DNA of 64,000 nucleotides from Micromonospora arborensis (GTDB taxonomy: Bacteria; Actinomycetota; Actinomycetes; Mycobacteriales; Micromonosporaceae): the NCBI RefSeq assembly GCF_003205615.1, contig NZ_PYBV01000002.1, forward strand, positions 62,001-126,000, given 5' to 3'. The position numbers were made by a program, and so were the translations under genes. Position 1 is the stretch's first letter; every line of letters begins with the position of its first letter. The notes below the pieces were generated by a model. It was not told the DNA's origin, made no database searches, and was given only the letters and a program-made list of their open reading frames with translations. Positions 35,727 through 44,668 of this stretch are shown here, in pieces.

Positions 35727-36572
35727 GTGCCGAACGCTTCCTTTTCCACTCCGGAACAGATCGCGGCGGAACTCGCCAAGCTGAATTATCTGGCCGAGCC
35801 CGGACTGGCGGCTGCGATCTTCCTCGCGAAGAAGCTGAAATTGCCGCTGTTCCTCGAAGGCGATCCCGGCGTAGGGAAGACGGCGCTGGCCAGGAAGGTC
35901 GGCCTGCTACTGGGCGTCGAGCCGATCCGTTTGCAGTGTTACAGCGGCATCGACCGATCGCAGGCCCTCTATGAGTGGGATTTCGCCCGGCAACTGCTGC
36001 ATCTGCGCGGCACACCCGACACCAAGTCGATCTACTGCGAGGAATTCCTGATCGCTCGGCCGATTCTGCAGGCCGTGGAGAAAAATCCGTCGGTGCTGCT
36101 CATCGACGAGATCGACCGTGCCGATGACGAGTTCGAGGCGTTCCTGCTCGAAGTTCTCGAAGGTGACACCCTCAGCATTCCCGACTATCGGACGATCGTC
36201 ATCAAGGAGCCCCCTTTCGTCATCCTCACGTCCAACGGCACTCGGGAAGTACACGGGGCTCTCAAACGGCGGTGTGTCTACCACTGGATCAGCCATCCGA
36301 CCCGAGAGAACGAGGCGGAGATCATCCGGTTGAACGTTCCGGAGGTGGCGAACACCCCGCTGGCCGGGCAGATCGCGGCCGCCATGGCCCAGTTACGGCA
36401 ACTGCCGCTGGTCCGGCCCCCCGGGGTCGCCGAGTCGATCGCCTTCGCCCGCGCCGCGCTCGCACTCGGCCGCAACACCGTCGCCGAAGCCGCCGACGAC
36501 GCGCTCGGGGTGCTGGTCAAGCAGCACGAGGACGAGGACGCCGTCCGAAGCGTCCTCCGGTCGGCCCGGTGA
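35727..36572 (+). CDS. MoxR-family AAA+ ATPase
   Basis: A 281-aa AAA+ ATPase. Walker A is EGDPGVGKTALA (Lys51), Walker B is VLLIDEIDRADDEFEAFLLEVLE, sensor 1 is FVILTSNGTREVHGALKRRC, and the C-terminal lid follows. MoxR proteins pair with VWA proteins as chaperone-like remodelling machines, and in conflict systems they regulate an effector. GTG 35727 is chosen because it aligns with the family N-terminus (TPEQIAAELAKLNYL); the ribosome binding site is weak. Its stop overlaps the VWA gene's GTG by four bases. Base composition here is visibly less GC-rich than the flanks, hinting at transfer. Confidence 0.9.
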   Translation: MPNASFSTPEQIAAELAKLNYLAEPGLAAAIFLAKKLKLPLFLEGDPGVGKTALARKVGLLLGVEPIRLQCYSGIDRSQALYEWDFARQLLHLRGTPDTKSIYCEEFLIARPILQAVEKNPSVLLIDEIDRADDEFEAFLLEVLEGDTLSIPDYRTIVIKEPPFVILTSNGTREVHGALKRRCVYHWISHPTRENEAEIIRLNVPEVANTPLAGQIAAAMAQLRQLPLVRPPGVAESIAFARAALALGRNTVAEAADDALGVLVKQHEDEDAVRSVLRSAR

Positions 36573-37729
36573 CCTCCGGCCCCGACCCGGTCACGGATCT
36601 GGTCGGGTTCGTCCACCGACTACGCGCCGACGGGGTCCGCGTCGAGGTGGCGCGGGTGGCCACCTCGCTGCGCGCGCTCGGCGCGTTCGAGCGGCTCGAC
36701 CACGAGGACATCTACTGGGCGACCCGGCTGACCCTGTGCTCACGGCACGAGGACCTGCCGGCCTTCGACGCCGCGTTCGCCGCGTGGTTCGGCGTCGCGG
36801 CACCGACGGCCACGTCCGCCTCCGCACTGCCGGGTCCGGCGGAGAACGGTGAACCGACGGACGACCCCGAGGACGAGGGCGAGGACCTCGACACCGAGGG
36901 GACGACTTCCCGAGCCGGGTTCGCCGAACGGTTGGCGACGGTCTCGCCGTGGACGCTGAACGACCTCGAGCGCGCCGAGGTCGCGTCATTCATCGAGGCA
37001 TTCACCAGGTCGGTGCCGCTGCGCCGGACGATGCGCCGCACCACCGGCGGGCGGCGGAACGTCGACGTGTCACGCACGGCGCGAACGATGATGCGCAACG
37101 CGGGTGAGCCGACCCGTCTGTGGTACCGCCGACAGGCCCACGCTCGACGCCGTCTGGTCCTGCTGGTGGACGTCAGCCATTCGATGCGCGACCACCGGGG
37201 CCTGCTGCTCCGGTTCGGCTACGCCGCGGTCGCCGTCGCCCCCATGACGACCGAGGTGTTCACGTTCGGCACCCGGCTCGACCGCATCACCCGGCAGTTG
37301 CGGTCACCCGATCCGCAGGCGGTGATGCACGCGCTGGCCGCCCGCCGCTCGGACTGGGACGCGGGGACCCGGCTCGGGGCCACGATCACCTCCTTCAGTC
37401 AGATCTGGGGCGGACACCGCATGGTGCGGTCGGCGAATCTGGTGATCGTCTCCGACGGGTGGGAGTTGGCCGACCCAACGCCACTGGTCGCACAGGTCAG
37501 TCGACTGTCCCGACTGGCGCACCGGGTGATCTGGGCCAACCCGCAGGCGGGGGCGCCCGGGTTCACGCCGACCGCCCCGGCGCTGCTGGGCAGCCTGCCG
37601 TACGCCCACCTGGTCGCCACACCGGACGCGGCGGCCCTGCGCTCACTCGCCGGCCTGCTTGGTTGCCCTGCCTGTGGGCCACGCTGCCAGCGTCACCGCG
37701 AACTCAGGAAGTGGAGTGTTCCGACGTGA
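36569..37729 (+). CDS. VWA domain (CoxE-like) protein
   Basis: A 386-aa protein starting at GTGA within the MoxR stop. The N-terminal half is helical (DLVGFVHRLRADGVRVEVAR) with an acidic Asp/Glu-rich linker, and the C-terminal half is a CoxE/YehP-type von Willebrand A domain. The MIDAS motif DVSHSMRD (Asp201) is complete, with later Thr/Asp positions in FGTRLDRIT and IVSDGWEL. It should bind a divalent metal and a client, working with the MoxR ATPase. Its own stop overlaps the CHAT gene start (GTGA), so all three proteins are made in concert. Confidence 0.9.
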   Translation: MTSGPDPVTDLVGFVHRLRADGVRVEVARVATSLRALGAFERLDHEDIYWATRLTLCSRHEDLPAFDAAFAAWFGVAAPTATSASALPGPAENGEPTDDPEDEGEDLDTEGTTSRAGFAERLATVSPWTLNDLERAEVASFIEAFTRSVPLRRTMRRTTGGRRNVDVSRTARTMMRNAGEPTRLWYRRQAHARRRLVLLVDVSHSMRDHRGLLLRFGYAAVAVAPMTTEVFTFGTRLDRITRQLRSPDPQAVMHALAARRSDWDAGTRLGATITSFSQIWGGHRMVRSANLVIVSDGWELADPTPLVAQVSRLSRLAHRVIWANPQAGAPGFTPTAPALLGSLPYAHLVATPDAAALRSLAGLLGCPACGPRCQRHRELRKWSVPT

Positions 37730-40041
37730 CCCACGCCCTCGACTGCACCGTGCGTCGCGCACTGGCCCGCGACACCATGCTCGGGCTCGCGCACGACGCC
37801 GAACAGGCGATGATCATCGTGCGGAAGGAGGACCACGTCGCGGGAATGCTCGACAACGAGCAGGAGCTGCTCCAGACCGCCGTCGATCGCTACCTGATCC
37901 AGTCGAAGACCCGTCGCCGCTGGCCGACCGGGGAGGTCGACCACGACTGGTCGTTCCGCAGCAGCGGCCACGCGAACGCCGCCACCATTCTCCGGTTCTG
38001 CGACCACCTCGGCCGCCCCCTGCCCTCGGCACCGGCCATCGAAGGGTTGTACGAGGCCGCGCTCGCCGAACTCCGCCCGACCGACGGGTCGGTGCGGGAC
38101 CCGTCGGCCGAGGTCACCATCACCTACCGGCTCGTGCGCAGCCTCCGGGCGGCGGGGCGGCCCGCGGAAGCCCTGGCGCTGTCGGCGACCCTGGACCGCG
38201 AGTTCTTCAACGGCAGCGGCGCGGAAACCCGTGCCGGGGACGTCGACTTCGAGACCGGCGCCTGCCTGCTCGCACTGGGCCAGGCCGGGCAGGTCCACTC
38301 TGCCCTGGGGGAGTTGACGCAGACCTACTGGGAGTCGACCGAGGCCCGGCACTACTCGACCCGACATCGCCACGGCTTCATCCTGGCGCTGGCCGACCAG
38401 GCGACCGACCACACCCAGGACGCCGTCACGCGGATGGCGCAGGCGCTGGAGCACCTGGTCGAGTACCGCATCGCCGACACCCGACACGACGTGTACGAGC
38501 TGTCGCTGACCCTGACCCTGGCGGAGCTGTCGGCCCTGTCGGCGGACGGCAACGAGCGGGCGGTCGTGCTCGCCGAGCGGGCGCTGGGGATCGCCGAACG
38601 GGTGCGGGGCCGGTGGGGCGTGATCTCCCGGGCACGCACGCCGCTGTCGGCCGCGTTCCGACGGGTGTACGGCGACGTCGCGCTGCTGGCGTCGCGACTA
38701 CGCGGGCCCGAGGCCGCCGAGATCGGGCTGCGGGTGTGCCTCGCGGCCAAGCAGACCGGGTTGGCCGCGCAGATGCGGGCCGAGGCGTCCCTGTTGCCCA
38801 CCCAGCTTCAAGGGTTGGTCGACGAGGTGCTCCGAGCCGAACAGGTCACGCCGCTCGATCCGAGCGCGGATGCCGAGGCGGTACGCCGGCAACGCGATGA
38901 ACAGGAGCAGAGGCTCGCCGAACTGCACCGGCGGATCGAGAAGCGGGTCAACCCGATCCTCGCGGAGCTGACGCTGCCCACGCCGACGAACCTGACCGCC
39001 CTGCTGCGGGCGGTCGGCGACCGGCACGCGCTGGACTTCGCCGCCCTGCCGGACACGCTGGCCGAGGAGGCCAACTGGTTCCGCACGTTGACCTCACCGG
39101 GCGGCGGTGTGTTCTTCGAGCCGTTCGACCCGGGTGACGATCTGGCCCGGTACGTCGACGGCCGGCGCGGCCGGAACCCCGGCGCCGAGCTGGACCTCCA
39201 CCTCGGCGCCCCGGACTGGCACCGGCTGGGCGTCGACATCCTCCCCGGCGAACTGCGCCACCGGCTCGCCGCCGCCGTGGACGAACCGCTGGAGTTGGTG
39301 GTGTCGGCACATCGGGAACTGTGTCTGCTGCCCTGGGCGGCGCTGATGGTGGACACCAGCGGAACGCGCCTGGTGAGCCGGGCCGTCCTCACCCAGACGC
39401 CGGTGCTGACCTGCCTGTCGGACGCACCGCCGCCCCCGGTGTCCGGCCCGGCGCTGGTCCGGCTGGTGTCGCGGGCGGAGCAGGGCGCCTCGATCGAGCA
39501 GGAACGGCTGGCCTGGGGCCTGGGCAAGCCCGAGGACGGGAGGGTCCCGCTGAGCCTCCGCACACTCGACGGGCAGTCGCTCGACCTGCGCCACTCCCCC
39601 CGCATCAGCGCGGCCCTTCGGAACAGGGCCGACTATGGGTTGATCCACATCACGACGCACGGCAGCGGCCACGGCCTCGAGCAACACCTGTTACTCCCGG
39701 AGGAGATCGCCACCGCGGGCCGGTTGTCCGCAGGGTACGCGTTGGCTCTGCACTGGCCGGAGTCGACGCTGATGGTCTCCTGCCAGGTCGGCGCGGTCAC
39801 CAATGTGGAGGACACCGAGCCGGTCGGTCTGGTGGTGGCCGTGCTGACCGGTGGTGGGCGATGCGTCGCGGCGGCGATCGAGGAGGTGGCGAATCTCCCG
39901 GCCGGCCGGATGGCCGCTCGCCTCGTGGAGCTCATCCGGCGGCCCGGGGTCCGGCTGGACCACGCGCTCCGCCTCGCCCAACTGTCCTTCACACACGAGC
40001 CGGTGGCCAACTGGGCGCTGTTCAACGCGTACGTCAGATAG
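37726..40041 (+). CDS. CHAT-domain (caspase-like) protease with helical/TPR-like N-terminus
   Basis: A 771-aa protein. About 430 N-terminal residues are alpha-helical with TPR-like pairs (for example LVRSLRAAGRPAEALALSAT and AVVLAERALGIAERVRGRW). A coiled-coil-like stretch (RRQRDEQEQRLAELHRRIEKR) follows, then a C-terminal CHAT protease. The catalytic His645 is in LIHITTHGSGHG, and Cys686 is in LMVSCQVGAVTN, preceded by the family's LCLLPWAAL. It is likely the effector of the MoxR-VWA module, kept inactive until triggered and then cleaving a self or partner protein. The 3' end overlaps the convergent gene by eight bases. Confidence 0.88.
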   Translation: MTHALDCTVRRALARDTMLGLAHDAEQAMIIVRKEDHVAGMLDNEQELLQTAVDRYLIQSKTRRRWPTGEVDHDWSFRSSGHANAATILRFCDHLGRPLPSAPAIEGLYEAALAELRPTDGSVRDPSAEVTITYRLVRSLRAAGRPAEALALSATLDREFFNGSGAETRAGDVDFETGACLLALGQAGQVHSALGELTQTYWESTEARHYSTRHRHGFILALADQATDHTQDAVTRMAQALEHLVEYRIADTRHDVYELSLTLTLAELSALSADGNERAVVLAERALGIAERVRGRWGVISRARTPLSAAFRRVYGDVALLASRLRGPEAAEIGLRVCLAAKQTGLAAQMRAEASLLPTQLQGLVDEVLRAEQVTPLDPSADAEAVRRQRDEQEQRLAELHRRIEKRVNPILAELTLPTPTNLTALLRAVGDRHALDFAALPDTLAEEANWFRTLTSPGGGVFFEPFDPGDDLARYVDGRRGRNPGAELDLHLGAPDWHRLGVDILPGELRHRLAAAVDEPLELVVSAHRELCLLPWAALMVDTSGTRLVSRAVLTQTPVLTCLSDAPPPPVSGPALVRLVSRAEQGASIEQERLAWGLGKPEDGRVPLSLRTLDGQSLDLRHSPRISAALRNRADYGLIHITTHGSGHGLEQHLLLPEEIATAGRLSAGYALALHWPESTLMVSCQVGAVTNVEDTEPVGLVVAVLTGGGRCVAAAIEEVANLPAGRMAARLVELIRRPGVRLDHALRLAQLSFTHEPVANWALFNAYVR

Positions 40042-41416
40042 GGCGTTCCCGGCTCACCGGCCGTCCCACGACGGCCGACACCCGCTCGGCCCGGCCCGGC
40101 TCATCGGCGTACTTGTCGAGGATGAACCATCGTGCGCGCCAGGCGCGGTACCCCGGTGTGGCGTCGAAGGCCACCCGGCACGCCTCGACACCGTCGAAGA
40201 AGTTGGGCATGATCGCACCGCCGAATCCGCGGAACGTGCTGCGTTGCGTCTCCCGCCCGTGCCGGTCGACGATCGTCTCCGTCAACCAGGCGGACATGGC
40301 CTCCACCGCGGCATCGTCGAGCACCTCGTGCGACAGGCACGGTGCGAACGTCAGCGAACTGGGCAGCCGCCGGCCCGGCATCAGCAACGCGGCGGCCAAC
40401 CGGATCTGGACGACCGCGAGCTTGAGGTCGTCCCGCAACTCTCGCGGCTCGCCCTTGCTGTTCGTGACCGGTCGCTCCACGTACCCGTACGCCTTGTCGA
40501 AGCGGGCGCACAGACTTTTTCGGCTGTCGTCCCAGGAGTCGTCGTCACCGAGTGGGAAGTAGCCGAGCCGCTGCATCTCCGGGTACAACCCCAGCACGAG
40601 CAACACGGCCCGCGCGGTCATGATCCCCGGGTTGACGAAGCTCAGGTGCTGGGCGAGGCGCTCCTTCGTCGGCTCGTCGACGAACTTGTGCTTCGCGACG
40701 CGCTCGGCCGCGACGAGGGCCTCCTCACCCCGGGTAACTCCCTCCTGAAGGTCACTGAAGATCAGCTGAACGCGCTTCTCACGGCTCGGCCGGTCCGCGT
40801 CCTCGTTGCCGGTCGCGAACTCCTCGGCCCACCGATCGATCACCCGCTCGGCGATCCGGCAGGCGGTGCCGGTCTCGGCCAACTCCAGCTGGAGCAGGAT
40901 CTCGTCGAAGTGGAGTTCGATCGAGGCGAGCTGGGGGGAGGTCCGCTCCCGGTGGTAGGTGAGGTGGTCGGCGTGACGGTTGCGCGCTTCCGCGTGGACG
41001 ACCCGCGCGCGGCCGAAGGACTCCATTGTGTCTTCTTTCGACTCCGCCAGCGCCAGCGCACGGAACGCCCCCAGGGCCCGAGGGGCGAACTCCGGCCAGG
41101 GCAGCTTCCGGGCGGCGTTGGTGACGCGCAGGACGCGCTCGTGGTTCACCCGCGCGGCCACCTGCGCGTCGCCGCCGACCTCCTTGAACCGGTTCGGGAT
41201 GCGGTTCAGGGCGGCCCACGTCGCCTCGTACAACAACCAGCCCATCAGCGGCAGCAGCTCGGCGACGTCGTCGGGCGGCAACTGGGGCGTCGGATCGCGC
41301 TGGTACGCGGCGACATCGGCCTCGATGGCGCTGACGAGGTCGTCGTCGCAAGGAATCTCGCGTCGGCGAAGGGCAAGGCACAGCTCTTCGAGACGCGCGG
41401 CGCTCATGACGTTCAC
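40034..41416 (-). CDS. Unknown alpha-helical conflict-island protein (460 aa)
   Basis: Not a family I recognise. GTG 41416 is preferred because GAGGAG lies about six bases before it; ATG 41467 (overlapping the upstream gene by 14 bases) and ATG 41407 are alternatives. The protein is soluble and mostly helical, with charged heptads (EELCLALRRREIPCDDDLVSAIEADV and ASIELHFDEILLQLELAE). A more hydrophobic block follows (NPGIMTARAVLLVLGLYPEM), and a conserved-looking C-terminus (GGAIMPNFFDGVEACRVAF). It follows the CATRA gene in the same operon and overlaps the CHAT gene tail-to-tail by eight bases, so it is probably part of the same system. Confidence 0.75.
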   Translation of the reverse strand: MNVMSAARLEELCLALRRREIPCDDDLVSAIEADVAAYQRDPTPQLPPDDVAELLPLMGWLLYEATWAALNRIPNRFKEVGGDAQVAARVNHERVLRVTNAARKLPWPEFAPRALGAFRALALAESKEDTMESFGRARVVHAEARNRHADHLTYHRERTSPQLASIELHFDEILLQLELAETGTACRIAERVIDRWAEEFATGNEDADRPSREKRVQLIFSDLQEGVTRGEEALVAAERVAKHKFVDEPTKERLAQHLSFVNPGIMTARAVLLVLGLYPEMQRLGYFPLGDDDSWDDSRKSLCARFDKAYGYVERPVTNSKGEPRELRDDLKLAVVQIRLAAALLMPGRRLPSSLTFAPCLSHEVLDDAAVEAMSAWLTETIVDRHGRETQRSTFRGFGGAIMPNFFDGVEACRVAFDATPGYRAWRARWFILDKYADEPGRAERVSAVVGRPVSRERPI

Positions 41417-41453
41417 GGATGCTCCTCTGGTCGTCGGCAATGCTCGGGGTGGG

Positions 41454-43004
41454 TCAGCGCAGCTCATGTCGTGCTCTCCTGACCCGCCAGCCGAGCCAGG
41501 CACCGAACGCCGCCGCCGCGGCGATGGCCGACGCGACGCGGCTGACCGGGGCGGACGGCAGCTGCGCGGTCTGCCACCGGACCAGCCAGGTCCCGACGAA
41601 CCAGGTCACCGACGCGGCGAACCCGGCGGCCGCGATGCCGACCCAGATCCGCCCCCAGATCTGGGACGTCGAGCGGAGCGCCGCGGCCAGCAGCAGGAAC
41701 AGCCCCCCGGCGGCCACCGAGACGATGAGCGGAGCCTGCAGCGAGGCGTACATCGGCCAGTCGTGATTGAGTGACTGCGACGCCGCCAACAGCAGGCCGA
41801 CTGCCGCGATCACCGAGGTGTGCAACGCGCTCAGGAACTCGCTGCGTTCACTGATGTCACGGAGCCGCTGCTCAAGGTCGGCCGAGCCGATCTGAGCCAT
41901 CGGGTGGGCGTACGCCACCGTGTTCCGCCCCAGGTCCGCCGCATCGTTGATCTCGGTGATCAGCCGAGCCACGTACTCCTGGTCTCTGCCAATCGGGCCG
42001 GCCAGGCCCTCGACCCAGGCGTGCTCGTCCCGCACCGGCATGTCCTCGGCCCAGTACTCCAACCAGATCCGGGCCTCGTGGGCCGCCGCCTCGACGGTCC
42101 GGCACATGATGCGGAGGCGGGCCGCACCGGCCGCGACCAGCGCCGTCTCCCGTTGGAGGTGTCGAAGCATCCGTTCCCGGGCCTGGCTCGGTTCCGGGTC
42201 GGTCTGCTCACGGCGCTCGAAACGCGACGCCAGGTCGTAGAGCCTGGCCGGTCGGTCCTGCGAACGGCGCTCTTCGAACCGGCGGGCCTCGTGGCGGACC
42301 TTGGCCAGCTGCCAGAAGTAGCCGGGCAGCGGCCGAAGGTCTCCCTCGATCGGCCATACCCAGTCGTCGCTGACCGCCCCCTTGGCGGTGGGTGCCAGCA
42401 GCACGACGACCCGTTCCAGTCCGTCGTCGGCGGGGGCGGGAACCTCCCACAGGTAGAAGCCGGGAAGCGGCTCGGTGGGAGTTTCCGTCCGGACCTCCGC
42501 CCCGCCCGGCAGCGCGGCCGTCACGGCGGTGGCGAGCTGATCCACCTCAGCGTCGCCGTCGTACAGGGCATAGAACAGCCGCACCCAGCCGACGCAGTCC
42601 TCGTCCGTCACCGAACCCGCGGCCTGTCGCCAATCCCGGTCGAGCTCCGGCCAGTCCGCCGAGCCGTCCTCCGGTGCCAGGCAGACCAGGAAGGCGTCCA
42701 GGCGGGGCGAGGCGAAGCGCAGCGCCTGCCAGACTCCCTCCCGTGGGGCAGAGAGAAGTTGCGTGGTCCGGATGCCGCCGGGGCGCACGAGCGGCAGGCT
42801 ACCGCTCTCCTCCATGCCCAGCGTCCTACACGCGGCGGTGATCCGCTCGGCGACGTCGGTGTGCCAAAGGCCGTCGAAGTAGGTGTAGACGTGCAGCGCG
42901 TACGCGTGCAGCCTTAGCGACGCGGATCGGCGGCCGGTGGTGTCTTCCCCGCCTTCGCCTGCTCCAGGCGCTCGGTCAGACGCTCGGAGTGCTCTCTGAT
43001 CCAT
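41454..43004 (-). CDS. CATRA-like conflict-system membrane protein (CASPASE/TPR-associated)
   Basis: A 516-aa protein with a soluble N-terminal two-thirds and about four C-terminal membrane helices (SVIAAVGLLLAASQ, LIVSVAAGGLFLLLAAAL, IWVGIAAAGFAASVTWFVG, VASAIAAAAAFGAWLGW). The N-terminal ALHVYTYFDGLWHTDVAERI and VWQALRFASPRLDAFLVCLAP resemble the CATRA (Caspase and TPR Repeat Associated) core proteins described for NTP-dependent conflict systems; this is recalled, not searched. The ATG 43004 start makes a 91-base overlap with the preceding small gene; a CTG just after that gene's stop is an alternative. It probably anchors or senses for the CHAT effector at the membrane. Confidence 0.72.
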   Translation of the reverse strand: MDQRALRASDRAPGAGEGGEDTTGRRSASLRLHAYALHVYTYFDGLWHTDVAERITAACRTLGMEESGSLPLVRPGGIRTTQLLSAPREGVWQALRFASPRLDAFLVCLAPEDGSADWPELDRDWRQAAGSVTDEDCVGWVRLFYALYDGDAEVDQLATAVTAALPGGAEVRTETPTEPLPGFYLWEVPAPADDGLERVVVLLAPTAKGAVSDDWVWPIEGDLRPLPGYFWQLAKVRHEARRFEERRSQDRPARLYDLASRFERREQTDPEPSQARERMLRHLQRETALVAAGAARLRIMCRTVEAAAHEARIWLEYWAEDMPVRDEHAWVEGLAGPIGRDQEYVARLITEINDAADLGRNTVAYAHPMAQIGSADLEQRLRDISERSEFLSALHTSVIAAVGLLLAASQSLNHDWPMYASLQAPLIVSVAAGGLFLLLAAALRSTSQIWGRIWVGIAAAGFAASVTWFVGTWLVRWQTAQLPSAPVSRVASAIAAAAAFGAWLGWRVRRARHELR

Positions 43005-43264
43005 TCCGACTGCCTCGTCTTCTGCACCTCGGGGAGTTCCTCTGTCTTGTTGTGCAGAGATTGGAGAGCCTCGATCACCTGCCGACAGCGCTGGATCTCG
43101 GCCAGGTCACCCCGATCGAGGGCCGCGCCCATCAGCGACATGTAGTGAACGAACTTTTCCCATTTCTCCGGCGTCAGAGTGGACTCGCCGACGTCATTCA
43201 CCGCGTCGATGGCGTATTGAAGGATCTCCGTCGGACCAGGCGCACCGAAGTCATTCATCAACAT
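42914..43264 (-). CDS. Small CATRA-system-associated-like protein
   Basis: A 116-aa soluble helical protein, first in the CATRA operon. The segment LTPEKWEKFVHYMSLMGAALDRGDLAEIQRCRQVIEAL has the W-x-x-(V)-x-x-L-x-x-M-x-x-AL-x-x-GD pattern I associate with small CATRA partners; the fit is by memory. ATG 43258 may be the real start: TATCGT on the minus strand (43272-43267) is placed so that transcription would begin at about 43259, giving a leaderless mRNA. The C-terminal 30 codons overlap the CATRA gene. Confidence 0.68.
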   Translation of the reverse strand: MLMNDFGAPGPTEILQYAIDAVNDVGESTLTPEKWEKFVHYMSLMGAALDRGDLAEIQRCRQVIEALQSLHNKTEELPEVQKTRQSEWIREHSERLTERLEQAKAGKTPPAADPRR

Positions 43265-43594
43265 TCACGATAGCGGATTACCTATCCGCCGAAGTCGTCC
43301 GTCGGAGGCGCACCGATAACCCAACGGTCGTCGACCGGTACCCGGTTCGGTCACGCAATGCGGGACGTTCGGCCTCCGGCGATTCCGGCAGACTGCGGCC
43401 AGCAACCAGGCCGGCACCTGTTCACCCAGGTCACCGTGCATTCGGCCAGGTGCTGCGCGGATTGTCCGGCCGGGTCGAACGGGAGCCCCGGGCCGTCCGC
43501 CACCGTGATCGAGGGCGCAGCAAACCCTTGCACGCACATTGTCGGCTAACCGACACCCTATCCCGGCGTCTCCTCCGGGAAAGAAGACCGTCGG
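43265..43594. other. Intergenic region upstream of the CATRA operon
   Basis: A 330-base gap between murB and the CATRA operon, both on the minus strand. It holds a 6-bp inverted repeat GCGGAT/ATCCGC (43273-43278 with 43284-43289) beside the putative -10 TATCGT (43272-43267, minus). Short reading frames of 60-90 codons occur on both strands, but none has convincing coding features. Confidence 0.5.
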
Positions 43595-44608
43595 TCAGAA
43601 AGAGCAGTTGACGAGATCGCATTCCGGGCCCAGCCGGATACCGAAACGCGCTTCGACACCGGCTCGAATGTGGGCCGCGAACTTCATGACCTCCGACGTG
43701 GTGGCACCACCCCGATTGGTCACCGCCAGCGCGTGCCGACTCGACAGGGCCACCGTGCCGTCTCCCCACTCGAGACCGTAGCCGCGGGAAAATCCGGCCC
43801 GCTCGATCAACCAGGCCGCCGGCAACTTGGTGCCCTTGACGTCCGGATACCGGGGACACTCCCGAGCACTCTCCGGCACCTCGGCGAGGACGGGGTTGAT
43901 GAAGAACGATCCGACACTCCAGGTGTCGTGATCCTCAGGGTCGAGAACCATGGCCCGGCTGCGTCGCAGGACGAGCACCGCCTCGCGTACGTCGGCCGGG
44001 GACGCCGTGCCGCCGACCTCGATGCCCAGTCTCTTAGCGAGTTCGGCGTACTCGATCGGCCGCGACTGGCCGCTGCGGCGCAGGCGGTAGGTCACCTCCA
44101 CCACGACCCACCGGTCGCTGTGCTTGAAGACGGACTGTCGGTGGCTGCCGAACCCGCAGCGGTCCGGGGTCCATCGCTCGACGCGGCCGGTCTGCCGGTC
44201 GTAGACGGTGAGCGAGTCGAGCACGTCCGAGGTCACGGTGCCGAACGCACCGACGTTCTGCACAGGTGTGCCCCCGACCAGACCGGGGATGCCGGACAGG
44301 GCCTCCAGGCCGGACAGCCCCGCCTCGACGGCGGCCTTGACCACGTTGTCCCACTCGACGCCGGCGGCGACGGTCAGCAACTCTCCGTCGATGCCGAACT
44401 CCGAGGTCGCCATCCTGACGACGGTCCCGTCCCAACCGACGTCACCCACCACCAGGTTCGACCCGCCTCCCATGACCAGTAGCGGATCACCGGCGGCGGT
44501 GGCCTGGCGCAGCAGTTCGACCGCTTCGGGGGTGGTCTCCGGGACGTACAGGCGCCCGATCGGACCACCGACCCGCATCGTGGTCAGGTCAGCGAACGTG
44601 ATTGTCAC
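43595..44608 (-). CDS. murB: UDP-N-acetylmuramate dehydrogenase MurB
   Basis: A 337-aa flavoenzyme that reduces UDP-GlcNAc-enolpyruvate to UDP-MurNAc with NADPH. FAD-binding motifs are LTTMRVGGPIGRLYVPE, LLVMGGGSNLVVGD and SGIPGLVGGTPVQNVGAFG. The C-terminal substrate domain has SVGSFFINP with the catalytic serine and PAAWLIERAGFSRG. The GTG start lies six bases after TAGGCT, as in a leaderless gene. Its location beside murD2 and murL suggests a local peptidoglycan-precursor set; whether it is the only murB in the genome cannot be told. Confidence 0.93.
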   Translation of the reverse strand: MTITFADLTTMRVGGPIGRLYVPETTPEAVELLRQATAAGDPLLVMGGGSNLVVGDVGWDGTVVRMATSEFGIDGELLTVAAGVEWDNVVKAAVEAGLSGLEALSGIPGLVGGTPVQNVGAFGTVTSDVLDSLTVYDRQTGRVERWTPDRCGFGSHRQSVFKHSDRWVVVEVTYRLRRSGQSRPIEYAELAKRLGIEVGGTASPADVREAVLVLRRSRAMVLDPEDHDTWSVGSFFINPVLAEVPESARECPRYPDVKGTKLPAAWLIERAGFSRGYGLEWGDGTVALSSRHALAVTNRGGATTSEVMKFAAHIRAGVEARFGIRLGPECDLVNCSF

Positions 44609-44614
44609 CGTGCC

Positions 44615-44620
44615 AGCCTA
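44615..44620 (-). promoter_or_regulatory. Putative -10 for leaderless murB mRNA
   Basis: TAGGCT on the minus strand, six bases before GTG 44608, with no ribosome binding site between. Confidence 0.4.
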
Positions 44621-44668
44621 CTGATCGGCGTGCCGAAGCTCACGGCCTCCTCGCGGGCGGGCCGTCCG

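Noticed and set aside
43351-43539. A 62-codon minus-strand frame upstream of the CATRA operon
   Set aside because: It reads somewhat like protein but has no ribosome binding site or known motif; a competing frame on the other strand is equally long.
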